From Natronomonas moolapensis 8.8.11 (GTDB taxonomy: Archaea; Halobacteriota; Halobacteria; Halobacteriales; Haloarculaceae): DNA of 64,000 nucleotides. The first letter of the stretch is position 1. The number at the start of each line of letters is the position of its first letter. The notes beneath the pieces are model-generated. The model did not search any database, was not told the DNA's origin, and worked only from the letters and a program-made list of their open reading frames with translations. Both the position numbers and the translations under genes were made by a program. The stretch covers positions 434,001 through 498,000 of the forward strand of contig NC_020388.1 in assembly GCF_000591055.1 (NCBI RefSeq). The letters are read 5' to 3'. Positions 7,764 through 15,338 of the stretch are shown in pieces.

Positions 7764-8338
7764 GCGACACCGACGCTAATGCGGATACGGACGACGTAGC
7801 CTCCGACACCCCCGGTTTCGACGTCGAGTATGACCTCTCGGACGCGGACGTCGATCCGGACGCCGCCGACGTCGAGTTCGACCCCGTCCGCCCCTACACC
7901 GAAAGCGAGATCATTATGACCACGGTTCGGATCGTCACGCCTTTTGTGCTCACCTACGGGCTCTACTTGACCTTCCACGGCGCGAACTCGCCCGGCGGTG
8001 GCTTCCAGGGTGGCGCGCTCGTCGGCGTCGTCGTCCTCATGTTGGCGTTCGCGTTCGGCATCCAGCCGACCCGCGAGTGGGTCGGCAGCGGGTTGATGTC
8101 CGGCCTCGCAAGCGGCGGCGTCCTCGCCTTCGTCGGCGTCGGGCTCGGGACGCTCGCGCTGGGCGGGACGTTCCTCGAGTACGGGCGCTATGAGCCCTTC
8201 GTCGGCTCCGACGCGACGAAGTGGGGGATGGAGGCGATCGAGATCGGCGGCGTCTCCGCTATCGTCTCCGGGGTCATCATGGGGCTGTTTTTTCTCACCG
8301 CCGCTGGCTACGACAAATCCGGGGGTGAGGACGCGTGA
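7760..8338 (+). CDS. mnhB: Mrp antiporter subunit B
   Basis: 192 aa. The first 45 residues are an Asp-rich soluble extension. The MnhB domain follows, with four spans and the diagnostic loop YLTFHGANSPGGGFQGGALVG (key residues HGxxSPGGGFQGG) after the first span. Residues ATKWGMEAIEIGG near 150 are the conserved element before the last span. It starts at GTG in a 4-bp overlap with the previous gene and ends overlapping mnhC. MnhB is a core membrane subunit of the Mrp complex. Confidence 0.93.
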   Translation: MSDTDANADTDDVASDTPGFDVEYDLSDADVDPDAADVEFDPVRPYTESEIIMTTVRIVTPFVLTYGLYLTFHGANSPGGGFQGGALVGVVVLMLAFAFGIQPTREWVGSGLMSGLASGGVLAFVGVGLGTLALGGTFLEYGRYEPFVGSDATKWGMEAIEIGGVSAIVSGVIMGLFFLTAAGYDKSGGEDA

Positions 8339-8763
8339 GGCCCGACGCGGCGCTTTCAGAGACCGGTGTGCTCCTCGCCGAACGGACACTCCCGTTGGCC
8401 CTCGAGACCCTCTCGACGCGGTACGCATACGCGACGTTCGCGATCCTGTTCGCGATCGGGCTCTACATGATGATCGCAAGCCCCAATCTCGTCAAGAAGG
8501 TCATCGGGCTGAACCTCTTTCAGAGCGCGATCTTTCTGTTCTTCGTCGCGATGGCGTACGTCCGGGGCGGGTCGGTTCCCGTGATCCCGAGCGAGGGTGG
8601 CGCGGTCGGCGAGTATGCAAGCCCGCTCCCGCAGGTCATCGTGTTGACCGCCATCGTCGTCGGCGTCAGTCTCACCGCCGTCGCGCTGGCGCTCATCGTC
8701 CGGCTGTACACCGAGTACGGCACGCTCAACGAGGCGACCATCCGGGAGGTCATGGATGAGTAA
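8335..8763 (+). CDS. mnhC: Mrp antiporter subunit C (NuoK-like)
   Basis: 142 aa with three spans, homologous to NuoK of complex I. Visible features are YMMIASPNLVKKVIGLNLFQSAIFLFFVAM (the conserved NLVKxxIGLxLxxxAxxL element) and PLPQVIVLTAIVVGVSLTAVALAL (the 'PLPQALVLTAIVI' motif of MnhC). A 25-residue N-terminal extension precedes the first span. GTG start in a 4-bp overlap with mnhB; the stop lies 8 bp inside the start of the next gene. Confidence 0.92.
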   Translation: MRPDAALSETGVLLAERTLPLALETLSTRYAYATFAILFAIGLYMMIASPNLVKKVIGLNLFQSAIFLFFVAMAYVRGGSVPVIPSEGGAVGEYASPLPQVIVLTAIVVGVSLTAVALALIVRLYTEYGTLNEATIREVMDE

Positions 8764-10348
8764 CCCCGAACTCGCGTTGCTCGTGGCGGTGCCGATCCTC
8801 GCGGCAACGCTGCCGATCGTCGGCGGCCTGAAGTTCGACTCGGTCGGCTGGCCCGTCGCCGCGCTGGCGGCACTCGTCGAGACCGCCCTCGCCGTCGTCG
8901 TCGCGCGACGGGTCGCCACGGAGGGTCGGTACGTCCACTCCCTCGGGAACTACCCCCGCGAGTACGGCATCGAGTTGGTCGCCGACGGCTTCTCGGCGGC
9001 CGTTGTCCTCCTGATCGCTATCGTGACGCTCGCCGTGTTGGTGTACGCCCGCCGCGGCGATCCCCGGAACAACCCCTTCTACACCGCCTACCTGCTTCTG
9101 TGTGGCGGGCTGATGGGGATCGGCCTGACCGGTGACGTGTTCAATATGTTCGTCTTCCTCGAGATCGTCGGCCTGGCGACCTACGCGCTGGTCGCGACCG
9201 ACCGTTCGGGGCGTTCGGCGCTCGCGGCCCTGAAGTACCTCATCATCGGGACCGCGGGCGCGTCGATGTACCTCGTCGGCGTCGGCTTCGCGTTCGTTGC
9301 CACCGGCACGCTGAACATGGCGGCGCTGTCGACGGCGATCCCCGACACCGTCGGCTACACCGACCCGCTCGTCGTTGCCTCCTTCGCGTTCGTCGCGGTC
9401 GGCCTCTCGGTCAAGGCCGCCATCTTCCCGCTGCACACCTGGATGCCCGACGCCTACGCGGAGTCGCCCGACACCGTGACGGCATACATCTCCGCGCTCG
9501 TCTCGACGCTCGGGGCGTACGCGCTGGCGCGGCTCGTCTACTCGGTGTACACTCCCGCATTCTTCGAGGCGGTCCCGCTCGCGGGCGACGCCCTCGTGGC
9601 GTTCGCGACGACGAGCATCGTCGCCGGGTCGGTGCTGGCGGTGGTCCAGCCCGACGTCAAGCGAATGCTGGCGTACTCCTCGGTCGCGCAGTTCGGGATG
9701 ATCGTCGCGGCGTTCGGCCTCGGGACCGAACAGGCCCTCCTCGGCGCCGTGATCCACCTCGTCGGCCACGGGCTCATGAAGGCGGGGCTGTTCCTCGCGG
9801 TCGGCGTCATCGCGAGCGCCTACGGTGTCCGGACCGTCCGGGAGTACGCCAACTTGGGATATCGATCGCCCGTGGCCGCCGCCGCGATGGGGCTGTCGCT
9901 GCTGGGGCTGGTCGGGATCCCGCCGTCGGTCGGCTTCCTCGGCAAGTGGTACATCGCCTGGGGGGCCATCGAGGCGGACGCGCCGGTCGTCGCCGGCGTG
10001 GTCCTCTTCAGCACGCTGTTGACGCTTCTGTACGCCGCCCGCCTGCTGGAGACGCTGTACTTCCGACCCCCAGAGGCCGTCGAGGGCGCGGTGCCGGCGG
10101 CCGACGCCCGGGTGCTCTCCGACGGCGGTGACGGGAGCGGGGCCGACTCGGCCGAAACGGGCGAGGCGACGGCGGCGGCTGACGGGTCGACGACGGGGAC
10201 GGTCGAGACCCCCTCGGTCGAGGCTCGTCCCGTCCCGTTCGAGGCGGTGTTCGTCGTCGCCGCTCTCTCCGTCGCCGCGGTCGCGCTCGGCTTCGCTGCC
10301 CCGGTTTTCGAGAGCTTTCTCGACCCGTTCCTGGAGGCTGTACTATGA
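8756..10348 (+). CDS. mnhD: Mrp antiporter subunit D, first copy
   Basis: 530 aa proton-conducting subunit of the NuoN/MrpD type, about 14 spans. Motifs include GLTGDVFNMFVFLEIVGLATYALVA (the conserved TM5 glutamate in FLE), ALKYLIIGTAGASMYL, KAAIFPLHTWMPDAYAESPDTVTAYISAL (conserved Lys of TM7 and HxWMPDAY loop), VVQPDVKRMLAYSSVAQFGMI and HLVGHGLMKAGLFLAVG. A soluble linker of about 60 residues rich in Gly/Ser/Glu precedes the last span. The Glu and Lys residues needed for proton translocation are present. It overlaps mnhC by 8 bp and the next D subunit by 4 bp. Confidence 0.93.
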   Translation: MSNPELALLVAVPILAATLPIVGGLKFDSVGWPVAALAALVETALAVVVARRVATEGRYVHSLGNYPREYGIELVADGFSAAVVLLIAIVTLAVLVYARRGDPRNNPFYTAYLLLCGGLMGIGLTGDVFNMFVFLEIVGLATYALVATDRSGRSALAALKYLIIGTAGASMYLVGVGFAFVATGTLNMAALSTAIPDTVGYTDPLVVASFAFVAVGLSVKAAIFPLHTWMPDAYAESPDTVTAYISALVSTLGAYALARLVYSVYTPAFFEAVPLAGDALVAFATTSIVAGSVLAVVQPDVKRMLAYSSVAQFGMIVAAFGLGTEQALLGAVIHLVGHGLMKAGLFLAVGVIASAYGVRTVREYANLGYRSPVAAAAMGLSLLGLVGIPPSVGFLGKWYIAWGAIEADAPVVAGVVLFSTLLTLLYAARLLETLYFRPPEAVEGAVPAADARVLSDGGDGSGADSAETGEATAAADGSTTGTVETPSVEARPVPFEAVFVVAALSVAAVALGFAAPVFESFLDPFLEAVL

Positions 10349-12426
10349 TGGACAACTTCCCGCTGTATGCCGTGTTAGTATCGTTCGTCGGGATGTTCGG
10401 CATCCTCGCGGCGCATCGCCGCCCGAACGTCCGCGAGGCGGTCACGATCGCCGTCGCGCTCGCGAAGTTCGGGATCGTCGCCGCGATGGTACCGGGCGTT
10501 CTGGCGGGTGAGACGTACGTCTTCTCGGCCGGCGAGTTCGTCGCGGGCATCGAGTTCGTCCTGCGGGCGGACCCCCTCGGCATCCTCTTTGCCGCCCTCG
10601 CCAGCCTGCTTTGGATCGTCACCTCCCTGTACAGCATCGGCTACATGCGCGGCCTCGACGAGCACAGCCAGACCCGGTATTTCGCCTCGTTTGCGGCCTC
10701 GCTGTCGGCGACGATGGGGATCGCCTTCGCGGGCAACCTCGTGACGATCTTCGTCTTCTACGAGTTGCTCTCGGTCGCGACGTACCCCCTCGTCGCCCAC
10801 GACGGGACCGACGAGGCGCGCTCGGCGGGCCGGAAGTACCTCGCGTATACGATGTTCGGCGGCGGCGTGTTGGTGCTCGCGGGGACGGTGTTGGTCTTTT
10901 TCCTCGCCGGGACGGTCACGTTCACGCCCGGCGGGATCGAGGGTCTCGCCGAGGTCGCGAACTCGAACGAGTCGGCGGTCCAACTCGCGTATCTGCTGCT
11001 CGCGGTCGGCTTCGGCGTCAAGGCCGGGCTTATGCCGCTACACCAGTGGCTCCCGACTGCGATGGTCGCACCGACGCCCGTCTCCGGGCTGCTTCACGCG
11101 GTCGCGGTCGTCAAATCCGGCGCGTTCGGGGTCGCCCGCGTGACGCTCGAGGTCTTCGGCCCCGAGGTTGCCTACCGGATCGGAATGGGTGTCGCGGTTT
11201 CCTCGCTCGCGGCGTTTACGCTGCTCGCGGCGTCGTTCATCGCGCTCCGGAAGGACCACCTCAAACAGCGCCTCGCGTACTCGACGGTCTCGCAGCTGTC
11301 CTACATCGTGCTGGGGCTTGGGATCTTCGGCCCCTACGGGCTGATCGGCGCGCTCTTGCACATCCCCGCCCACGCGTTCATGAAGCTCACGCTGTTCTTT
11401 TGTGCCGGCGCGGCCCACGTCGAGACCCACACCGACCACATCTCGGAGATGGCGGGGATCGGCAAGCGGATGCCGGTCGTTTTCGGCGCGTTCGCGCTCG
11501 CAGCCGCCGGAATGGCCGGCATCCCGCTGTTTGCCGGCTTCGTCTCGAAGTACTACATGGTCATCGGCGCGGTCGAGATGGGGTCGTTCGCGCCCGTGGG
11601 CTACTACCTGGCGGGTGCGCTGTTGGTCTCCGGCGTGCTCAACATCGCGTACTTCTGGCCGGTCGTCTACACGGCGTTCTTCGAGGCCGAGGCCGACCAC
11701 GACGCCAAGCCGCTCGTCGACTACCGCCCCGGCGGCGAGCGGCGTTCGACGCTCGTCTCGATGGACGGTGGTGAGGCCCGAGGCGTTGAGGGTCGATCCT
11801 CGTCAGTCGGTTCTGACGGTGGTGAGGGCCGAGGCGTTGAGGGGCGATCCTCGTCAGTCGGTTCTGACGGTGGTGAGGCCCCGAGCGGTGAGGGTCGATC
11901 CTCGTCGGACGTCGCGTCCGACGGCGGCCGCCCCGTCGACGACGCCGACGACGCCGAGGCCGAGGACAGCGAGACTGGAACCGACGACGCCGACGTCGAT
12001 GCCCAGGACCTCCGGCCGGACTTCTCGGGATCGCCCGGCGAACGCCGCGATTACAGCGAGCCCGCGCCGCTGGTCGACGGCGAGTACGCGGTCGACAAAC
12101 ACCCGAGCGATCACACGACGCCGGACGGGACCGACGACGCTGACGGCGCGGAGGCGGGCGAGTCGCCGGACGCCGTCGAGCACACCCACACCGACATCGA
12201 CGACCACGACGCGAGTCACGAGGGGCCGCCGCCGGGCGGGTGGCGGCGGCTCTCGACCGCCGAAGCGCTCCGCGGCGAGGAGACGACGTGGTTCATGCTC
12301 GGGCCGATCCTGGCGGCCGTGACCGGTGCCATCCTCGTCGGGATCATCCCTTACGAACTCGGCTTCCTCGAGCTGATCGAGTTGATCGTCGAGGGCGCCC
12401 TCGCGGGCACGGAGGTGCCGGTATGA
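10345..12426 (+). CDS. Mrp antiporter subunit D/A-like, second copy
   Basis: 693 aa. Residues 1-460 form a proton-conducting domain of the MrpA/MrpD/NuoL kind: LLWIVTSLYSIGYMRG, GNLVTIFVFYELLSVATYPLVAHDGT (conserved Glu), GVKAGLMPLHQWLPTAMVAPTPVSGLLHAVAVVKSG (conserved Lys and HxWLP loop) and HIPAHAFMKLTLFFCAGA. Residues about 470-650 are a long hydrophilic Asp/Glu/Ser linker that includes a 17-residue tandem repeat. A final membrane segment (WFMLGPILAAVTGAILVGIIPY) closes the protein. The 'VAPTPVSGLLHAVAVVKSG' element is more MrpA/NuoL-like than MrpD-like, so this subunit may fill the MrpA N-terminal role. It overlaps its neighbours by 4 bp on each side. Confidence 0.9.
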   Translation: MMDNFPLYAVLVSFVGMFGILAAHRRPNVREAVTIAVALAKFGIVAAMVPGVLAGETYVFSAGEFVAGIEFVLRADPLGILFAALASLLWIVTSLYSIGYMRGLDEHSQTRYFASFAASLSATMGIAFAGNLVTIFVFYELLSVATYPLVAHDGTDEARSAGRKYLAYTMFGGGVLVLAGTVLVFFLAGTVTFTPGGIEGLAEVANSNESAVQLAYLLLAVGFGVKAGLMPLHQWLPTAMVAPTPVSGLLHAVAVVKSGAFGVARVTLEVFGPEVAYRIGMGVAVSSLAAFTLLAASFIALRKDHLKQRLAYSTVSQLSYIVLGLGIFGPYGLIGALLHIPAHAFMKLTLFFCAGAAHVETHTDHISEMAGIGKRMPVVFGAFALAAAGMAGIPLFAGFVSKYYMVIGAVEMGSFAPVGYYLAGALLVSGVLNIAYFWPVVYTAFFEAEADHDAKPLVDYRPGGERRSTLVSMDGGEARGVEGRSSSVGSDGGEGRGVEGRSSSVGSDGGEAPSGEGRSSSDVASDGGRPVDDADDAEAEDSETGTDDADVDAQDLRPDFSGSPGERRDYSEPAPLVDGEYAVDKHPSDHTTPDGTDDADGAEAGESPDAVEHTHTDIDDHDASHEGPPPGGWRRLSTAEALRGEETTWFMLGPILAAVTGAILVGIIPYELGFLELIELIVEGALAGTEVPV
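11764..11919 (+). repeat. 51-bp in-frame tandem repeat in the antiporter linker
   Basis: Copies begin at 11764, 11815 and 11866, exactly 51 bp apart; a degenerate fourth begins 54 bp later at 11920. Each encodes a 17-residue unit close to DGGEARGVEGRSSSVGS. The period keeps the reading frame, so copy-number change would only lengthen or shorten the hydrophilic linker before the last membrane span. Confidence 0.92.
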
Positions 12427-14216
12427 TCGAGTCGATCCCGCCGTTCGTCTACGTCGCGTTGGCCGTCTTCGCCGTGGCGTTTCTCCCCCGCCTGCTCGGC
12501 CACGCCGTCGCTGCGCTCGCGACCGCCGGAATCGGAGTGCAGGCGCTTTTGTTGTCGAACGGGACCTACGCCGACACCCGGTTTTTGGGCTTCGACGTGG
12601 TCTTTCTCAACGTCGACGACCCCGCCCGCCTGGTCGCCGTCGCCGTCGCCACCCTCGCGACGGCGGCGGTCGTGTACGCCTACGAGACCGACGCCTCGCG
12701 GGTGATGACCGCCTTCGCGATGAGCTACGTCGCGGGCACCGCCGGCCTCGTCTTCGCGGGCGATTGGCTCTCGATGGTCTTCTTTTGGGAGCTGATGGCC
12801 GTCACGTCGACGCTTCTGGTGTGGCACCACGGCGGCGCGGCGGTCCGGGCGGGCTACCGCTACGCGCTGTATCACGGCACCGGTGGGTCGATCCTGTTGG
12901 CCGCCGTCGTCGTCCACTTCGTCAGCGAGGGGACGTTCCGCTACGCCGCTTCGGGGATCGCCGACGTCGCCGCCCCCCTCGCAGCCGTCGGGATCGGCAT
13001 CAACTGCGGGTTCATCTTCCTGCACTCGTGGCTGCCCGATACCTACCCGCGCCCCCACGTCGCCGCGTCGGTGTTCCTGTCGGTGTTTACCACGAAGACC
13101 GCCGCCTACGTGATGTATCGGGCGTTCCCCGAGGGCGGCATGTGGCTTGCGTACCTCGGCGGCGCGATGGCGGTCTACGGCGCGTTCTTCGCGCTGTTGC
13201 AGTACGATCCCCGCCGACTGTTGTCGTATCACATCCAGGCGCAGGTCGGCTACATCCTCGCGGGGATCGGTCTCGGCACGCAGAAGGCCGTCGCCGGGGG
13301 ACTCGCCCACCTGTTCAACAACATTCTTTATAAGGCGCTGTTGTTCATGGCGCTCGGTGTCGTCGTCTACCGCACCGGTGAGCAGAACATCAAGAAGCTG
13401 GGTGGCCTCTGGAACGTGATGCCGTTGACGTTCCTGGCGTACCTACTCGGCGCGGCGTCGATCACGGCCGTCCCCGGCACCAACGGGTTCGTCTCGAAGG
13501 GGATGATCCTCGATGAGGCCCACCACGTCCACAACCTCGAGGTGGGCCTCGAGGGGAGCCCGCTGTACGGCGACGTCCTCTGGTGGCTGCTCATCCTCGG
13601 CGCCATCGGGACGTTCATGTCGTTCATCAAACTGGGTTACTACGTCTTCTTTCACGGCGAGAACACCCACGAACCCGCCGACGCGACGCCCGGCCAGACC
13701 GTCGCGATGCTCGGCGTCGGCGGCTTCTGTCTGCTCTATGGGTTGGTGCCCGGACTGCTCTTCGAGTTGTTGCCCTTCACAGACACGCTCGTCGCTGAAC
13801 TGCACCCCTACAGCACCGGCCACCTCGCCGAGGGGGCCGTCCTCCTGGTCGTCGGCTTCGCCGCCTTCTTCGGGCTGAAGGGGCCGATCACCCGGCTGGC
13901 GTGGCTGCCCGACGTCGACCGCGTCGTCTTCCCCGCGGGCTTCTATCTGAACCGCGGGGTCACGTGGGGCGTCACGGAGCTTTGGGCCGCCGTCGACCGG
14001 GCCGTGATGGCGACCGCCGGCGCGTCGATGCGCGTCGGGGGCGATCCGGGCGGCTACGCCTACCGCACCGCCGACCGGCTCCCCGGCGTCGACGTGGCGA
14101 AGCTGCCAGCCGGTGACGGAGCCGGGACGCTCCGGCTACAGGCGTCCTCGGGGGCCAGCGTGTTCCTGTTGACGCTGGCGCTGCTCGTCGGTCTCGCGGT
14201 GTTGGTGCTGTTGTGA
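12423..14216 (+). CDS. Mrp antiporter subunit D, third copy
   Basis: 597 aa, about 14-16 spans, NuoN/MrpD family. Conserved pieces are FAGDWLSMVFFWELMAVTSTLLVWHHGG (transport Glu in WEL), YALYHGTGGSILL, NCGFIFLHSWLPDTYPRPHVAASVFLSVFTTKTAAYVMYR (HSWLPD loop and KTA element), LLQYDPRRLLSYHIQAQVGYI and HLFNNILYKALLFMALG. It lacks a long hydrophilic linker. It starts in a 4-bp overlap with the previous gene and is the last gene of the operon; its stop lies 84 bp before the decayed insertion element. Three D-type subunits in one operon would fit a complex with several proton half-channels. Confidence 0.92.
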   Translation: MIESIPPFVYVALAVFAVAFLPRLLGHAVAALATAGIGVQALLLSNGTYADTRFLGFDVVFLNVDDPARLVAVAVATLATAAVVYAYETDASRVMTAFAMSYVAGTAGLVFAGDWLSMVFFWELMAVTSTLLVWHHGGAAVRAGYRYALYHGTGGSILLAAVVVHFVSEGTFRYAASGIADVAAPLAAVGIGINCGFIFLHSWLPDTYPRPHVAASVFLSVFTTKTAAYVMYRAFPEGGMWLAYLGGAMAVYGAFFALLQYDPRRLLSYHIQAQVGYILAGIGLGTQKAVAGGLAHLFNNILYKALLFMALGVVVYRTGEQNIKKLGGLWNVMPLTFLAYLLGAASITAVPGTNGFVSKGMILDEAHHVHNLEVGLEGSPLYGDVLWWLLILGAIGTFMSFIKLGYYVFFHGENTHEPADATPGQTVAMLGVGGFCLLYGLVPGLLFELLPFTDTLVAELHPYSTGHLAEGAVLLVVGFAAFFGLKGPITRLAWLPDVDRVVFPAGFYLNRGVTWGVTELWAAVDRAVMATAGASMRVGGDPGGYAYRTADRLPGVDVAKLPAGDGAGTLRLQASSGASVFLLTLALLVGLAVLVLL

Positions 14217-14300
14217 GCAACGGTTATAGTAGACATCGCAACCATGTACACATCAATCGCACGGCGGCCGTGCGATCGAGTGTGTATTGTCTTCCGATCT

Positions 14301-14998
14301 GGCAGTGTTCAGATACGTCGACCCCATGCGAAGGCGAACAATCAAAGCCACTCGCCGTCGGTGTCTGCGTCGGCGTTGTTAAAATAGTGTGAGAAACTGG
14401 TAGTTCGTTTTTTATTTATCCACAGACACGTTCGACGCTATTTTTGATTTCCGTGGTTTTTATATTTAAAATCGAGGCCGTGTCGCTGACAGGCGTTTTT
14501 CAACGAGCGCGGGCCGCCGATGAGAAACACGGCGTCTTCTACGTCGCGTTTCTCATGGATCTCGGTGAAGAACGCGTGAGCAACTACGCTGTCGGTGGTT
14601 AGCTCAAGCGCTGTATAACGTAATTCGCTTGTTTCGGGGATCGACAGCAGCGTACAGCCAATACTGTTCATTATTGAGTCGGATCACGGTCTCATCGACC
14701 GCAACGAGATCCGGGTTCTGATCAGCCTCTGGCTGTAGATCGGCTCTATGAACCCAGTTGCGAACGGTAGACCAAACTCGACTGACACCGAATATTTCAA
14801 GCATATAAATAGTATTTGAACGTAATAGACCAGCCAACTGGAGCTGAATACCGAGCTTCATCAGAAATCTCGGTGTCGCTTCTCGTTCCACAAAACCTAC
14901 TTCGATCTCGTTCAAACAGCCGTTGAGGCGGTCGTTTTCGGGCATGGATCACCCAGAAAACGAACCGCCTCACTCTTCATTCTTATCTGAACACCGCC
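14301..14998 (-). mobile_element. Decayed IS6-family insertion sequence
   Basis: A 698-bp segment bounded by imperfect 15-bp terminal inverted repeats: ggcagtgttcagata at 14301-14315 and, read from the other end, ggcggtgttcagata at 14984-14998 (14 of 15 identical). Inside is one transposase gene of the IS6 type on the minus strand, broken by frameshifts and stops. The flanking 8-mers (tccgatct and cccagcag) do not match, so no target duplication survives. G+C is clearly lower than in the neighbouring operons. Confidence 0.85.
14309..14945 (-). pseudogene. IS6-family DDE transposase, frameshifted and inactive
   Basis: Translation in successive frames rebuilds nearly a whole transposase. The first part (14945 to about 14604) begins MPENDRLNGCLNEIE and includes GIQLQLAGLLRSNTI, TVRNWVHRADLQP, VAVDETVIRLNNEQYWLYAAVDP. 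A shift near 14605-14620 leads to TTDSVVAHAFFTEIHEKRDVEDAVFLIGG and then HGLDFKYKNHGN. A further shift and in-frame stops separate the C-terminal part (NSVERV, then KKRTTSFSHYFNNADADT). The catalytic first Asp (DET) and the Glu (VERV) are recognisable, but the second Asp, expected in 'FLxDG', is Gly here. With at least two frameshifts, internal stops and a lost catalytic residue, it cannot make active transposase. Confidence 0.88.
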
Positions 14999-15044
14999 CC
15001 CAGCAGGGACAACAATTATATATCGTTATGAAAATATTGTTATT

Positions 15045-15224
15045 ATGGCACACAGTCCCGAGAAGCTCGTCCAGTACATTTGCACGCACTGCCAGGTGAC
15101 TCACGCTGGAACGCCGATCCACGTCTCGTCGGGGGACCACCGGTTCGAGCCGCCCGAGACCTGCGGCGCCTGCGGCGAGGCCGAGTTCGTCTCGGCCGAC
15201 AACTGGATACACAGCCACCAGTGA
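15045..15224 (+). CDS. Small two-CxxC zinc-finger protein
   Basis: 59 aa: MAHSPEKLVQYICTHCQVTH near the start, then ETCGACGEAEF, ending NWIHSHQ. The pairs CTHC and CGAC, 25 residues apart, form a likely four-cysteine zinc site. Haloarchaea encode many such zinc-finger micro-proteins, several with regulatory roles, but I do not recognise this specific family. A TATA-like run (attatatatcg) lies about 25-30 bp upstream of the ATG, consistent with an independent leaderless transcript. It starts just outside the decayed IS6 element, so its promoter region adjoins the insertion junction. Confidence 0.75.
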   Translation: MAHSPEKLVQYICTHCQVTHAGTPIHVSSGDHRFEPPETCGACGEAEFVSADNWIHSHQ

Positions 15225-15338
15225 TCCTGCCGCTAGGGCATCCGTCCCGGCGCCGGCCTACGAACTGCCCGTCCCGGGCCGCCGTGTCTCGGCGTCGGAG
15301 CCGAATCGCTGAAATACCCCGACGGACTACGGGCGAAC

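Noticed and set aside
8750-9769. 339-aa minus-strand frame antisense to the first mnhD
   Set aside because: Arg/Asp/His-rich with no hydrophobic core or known motif; a shadow of a membrane-protein gene.
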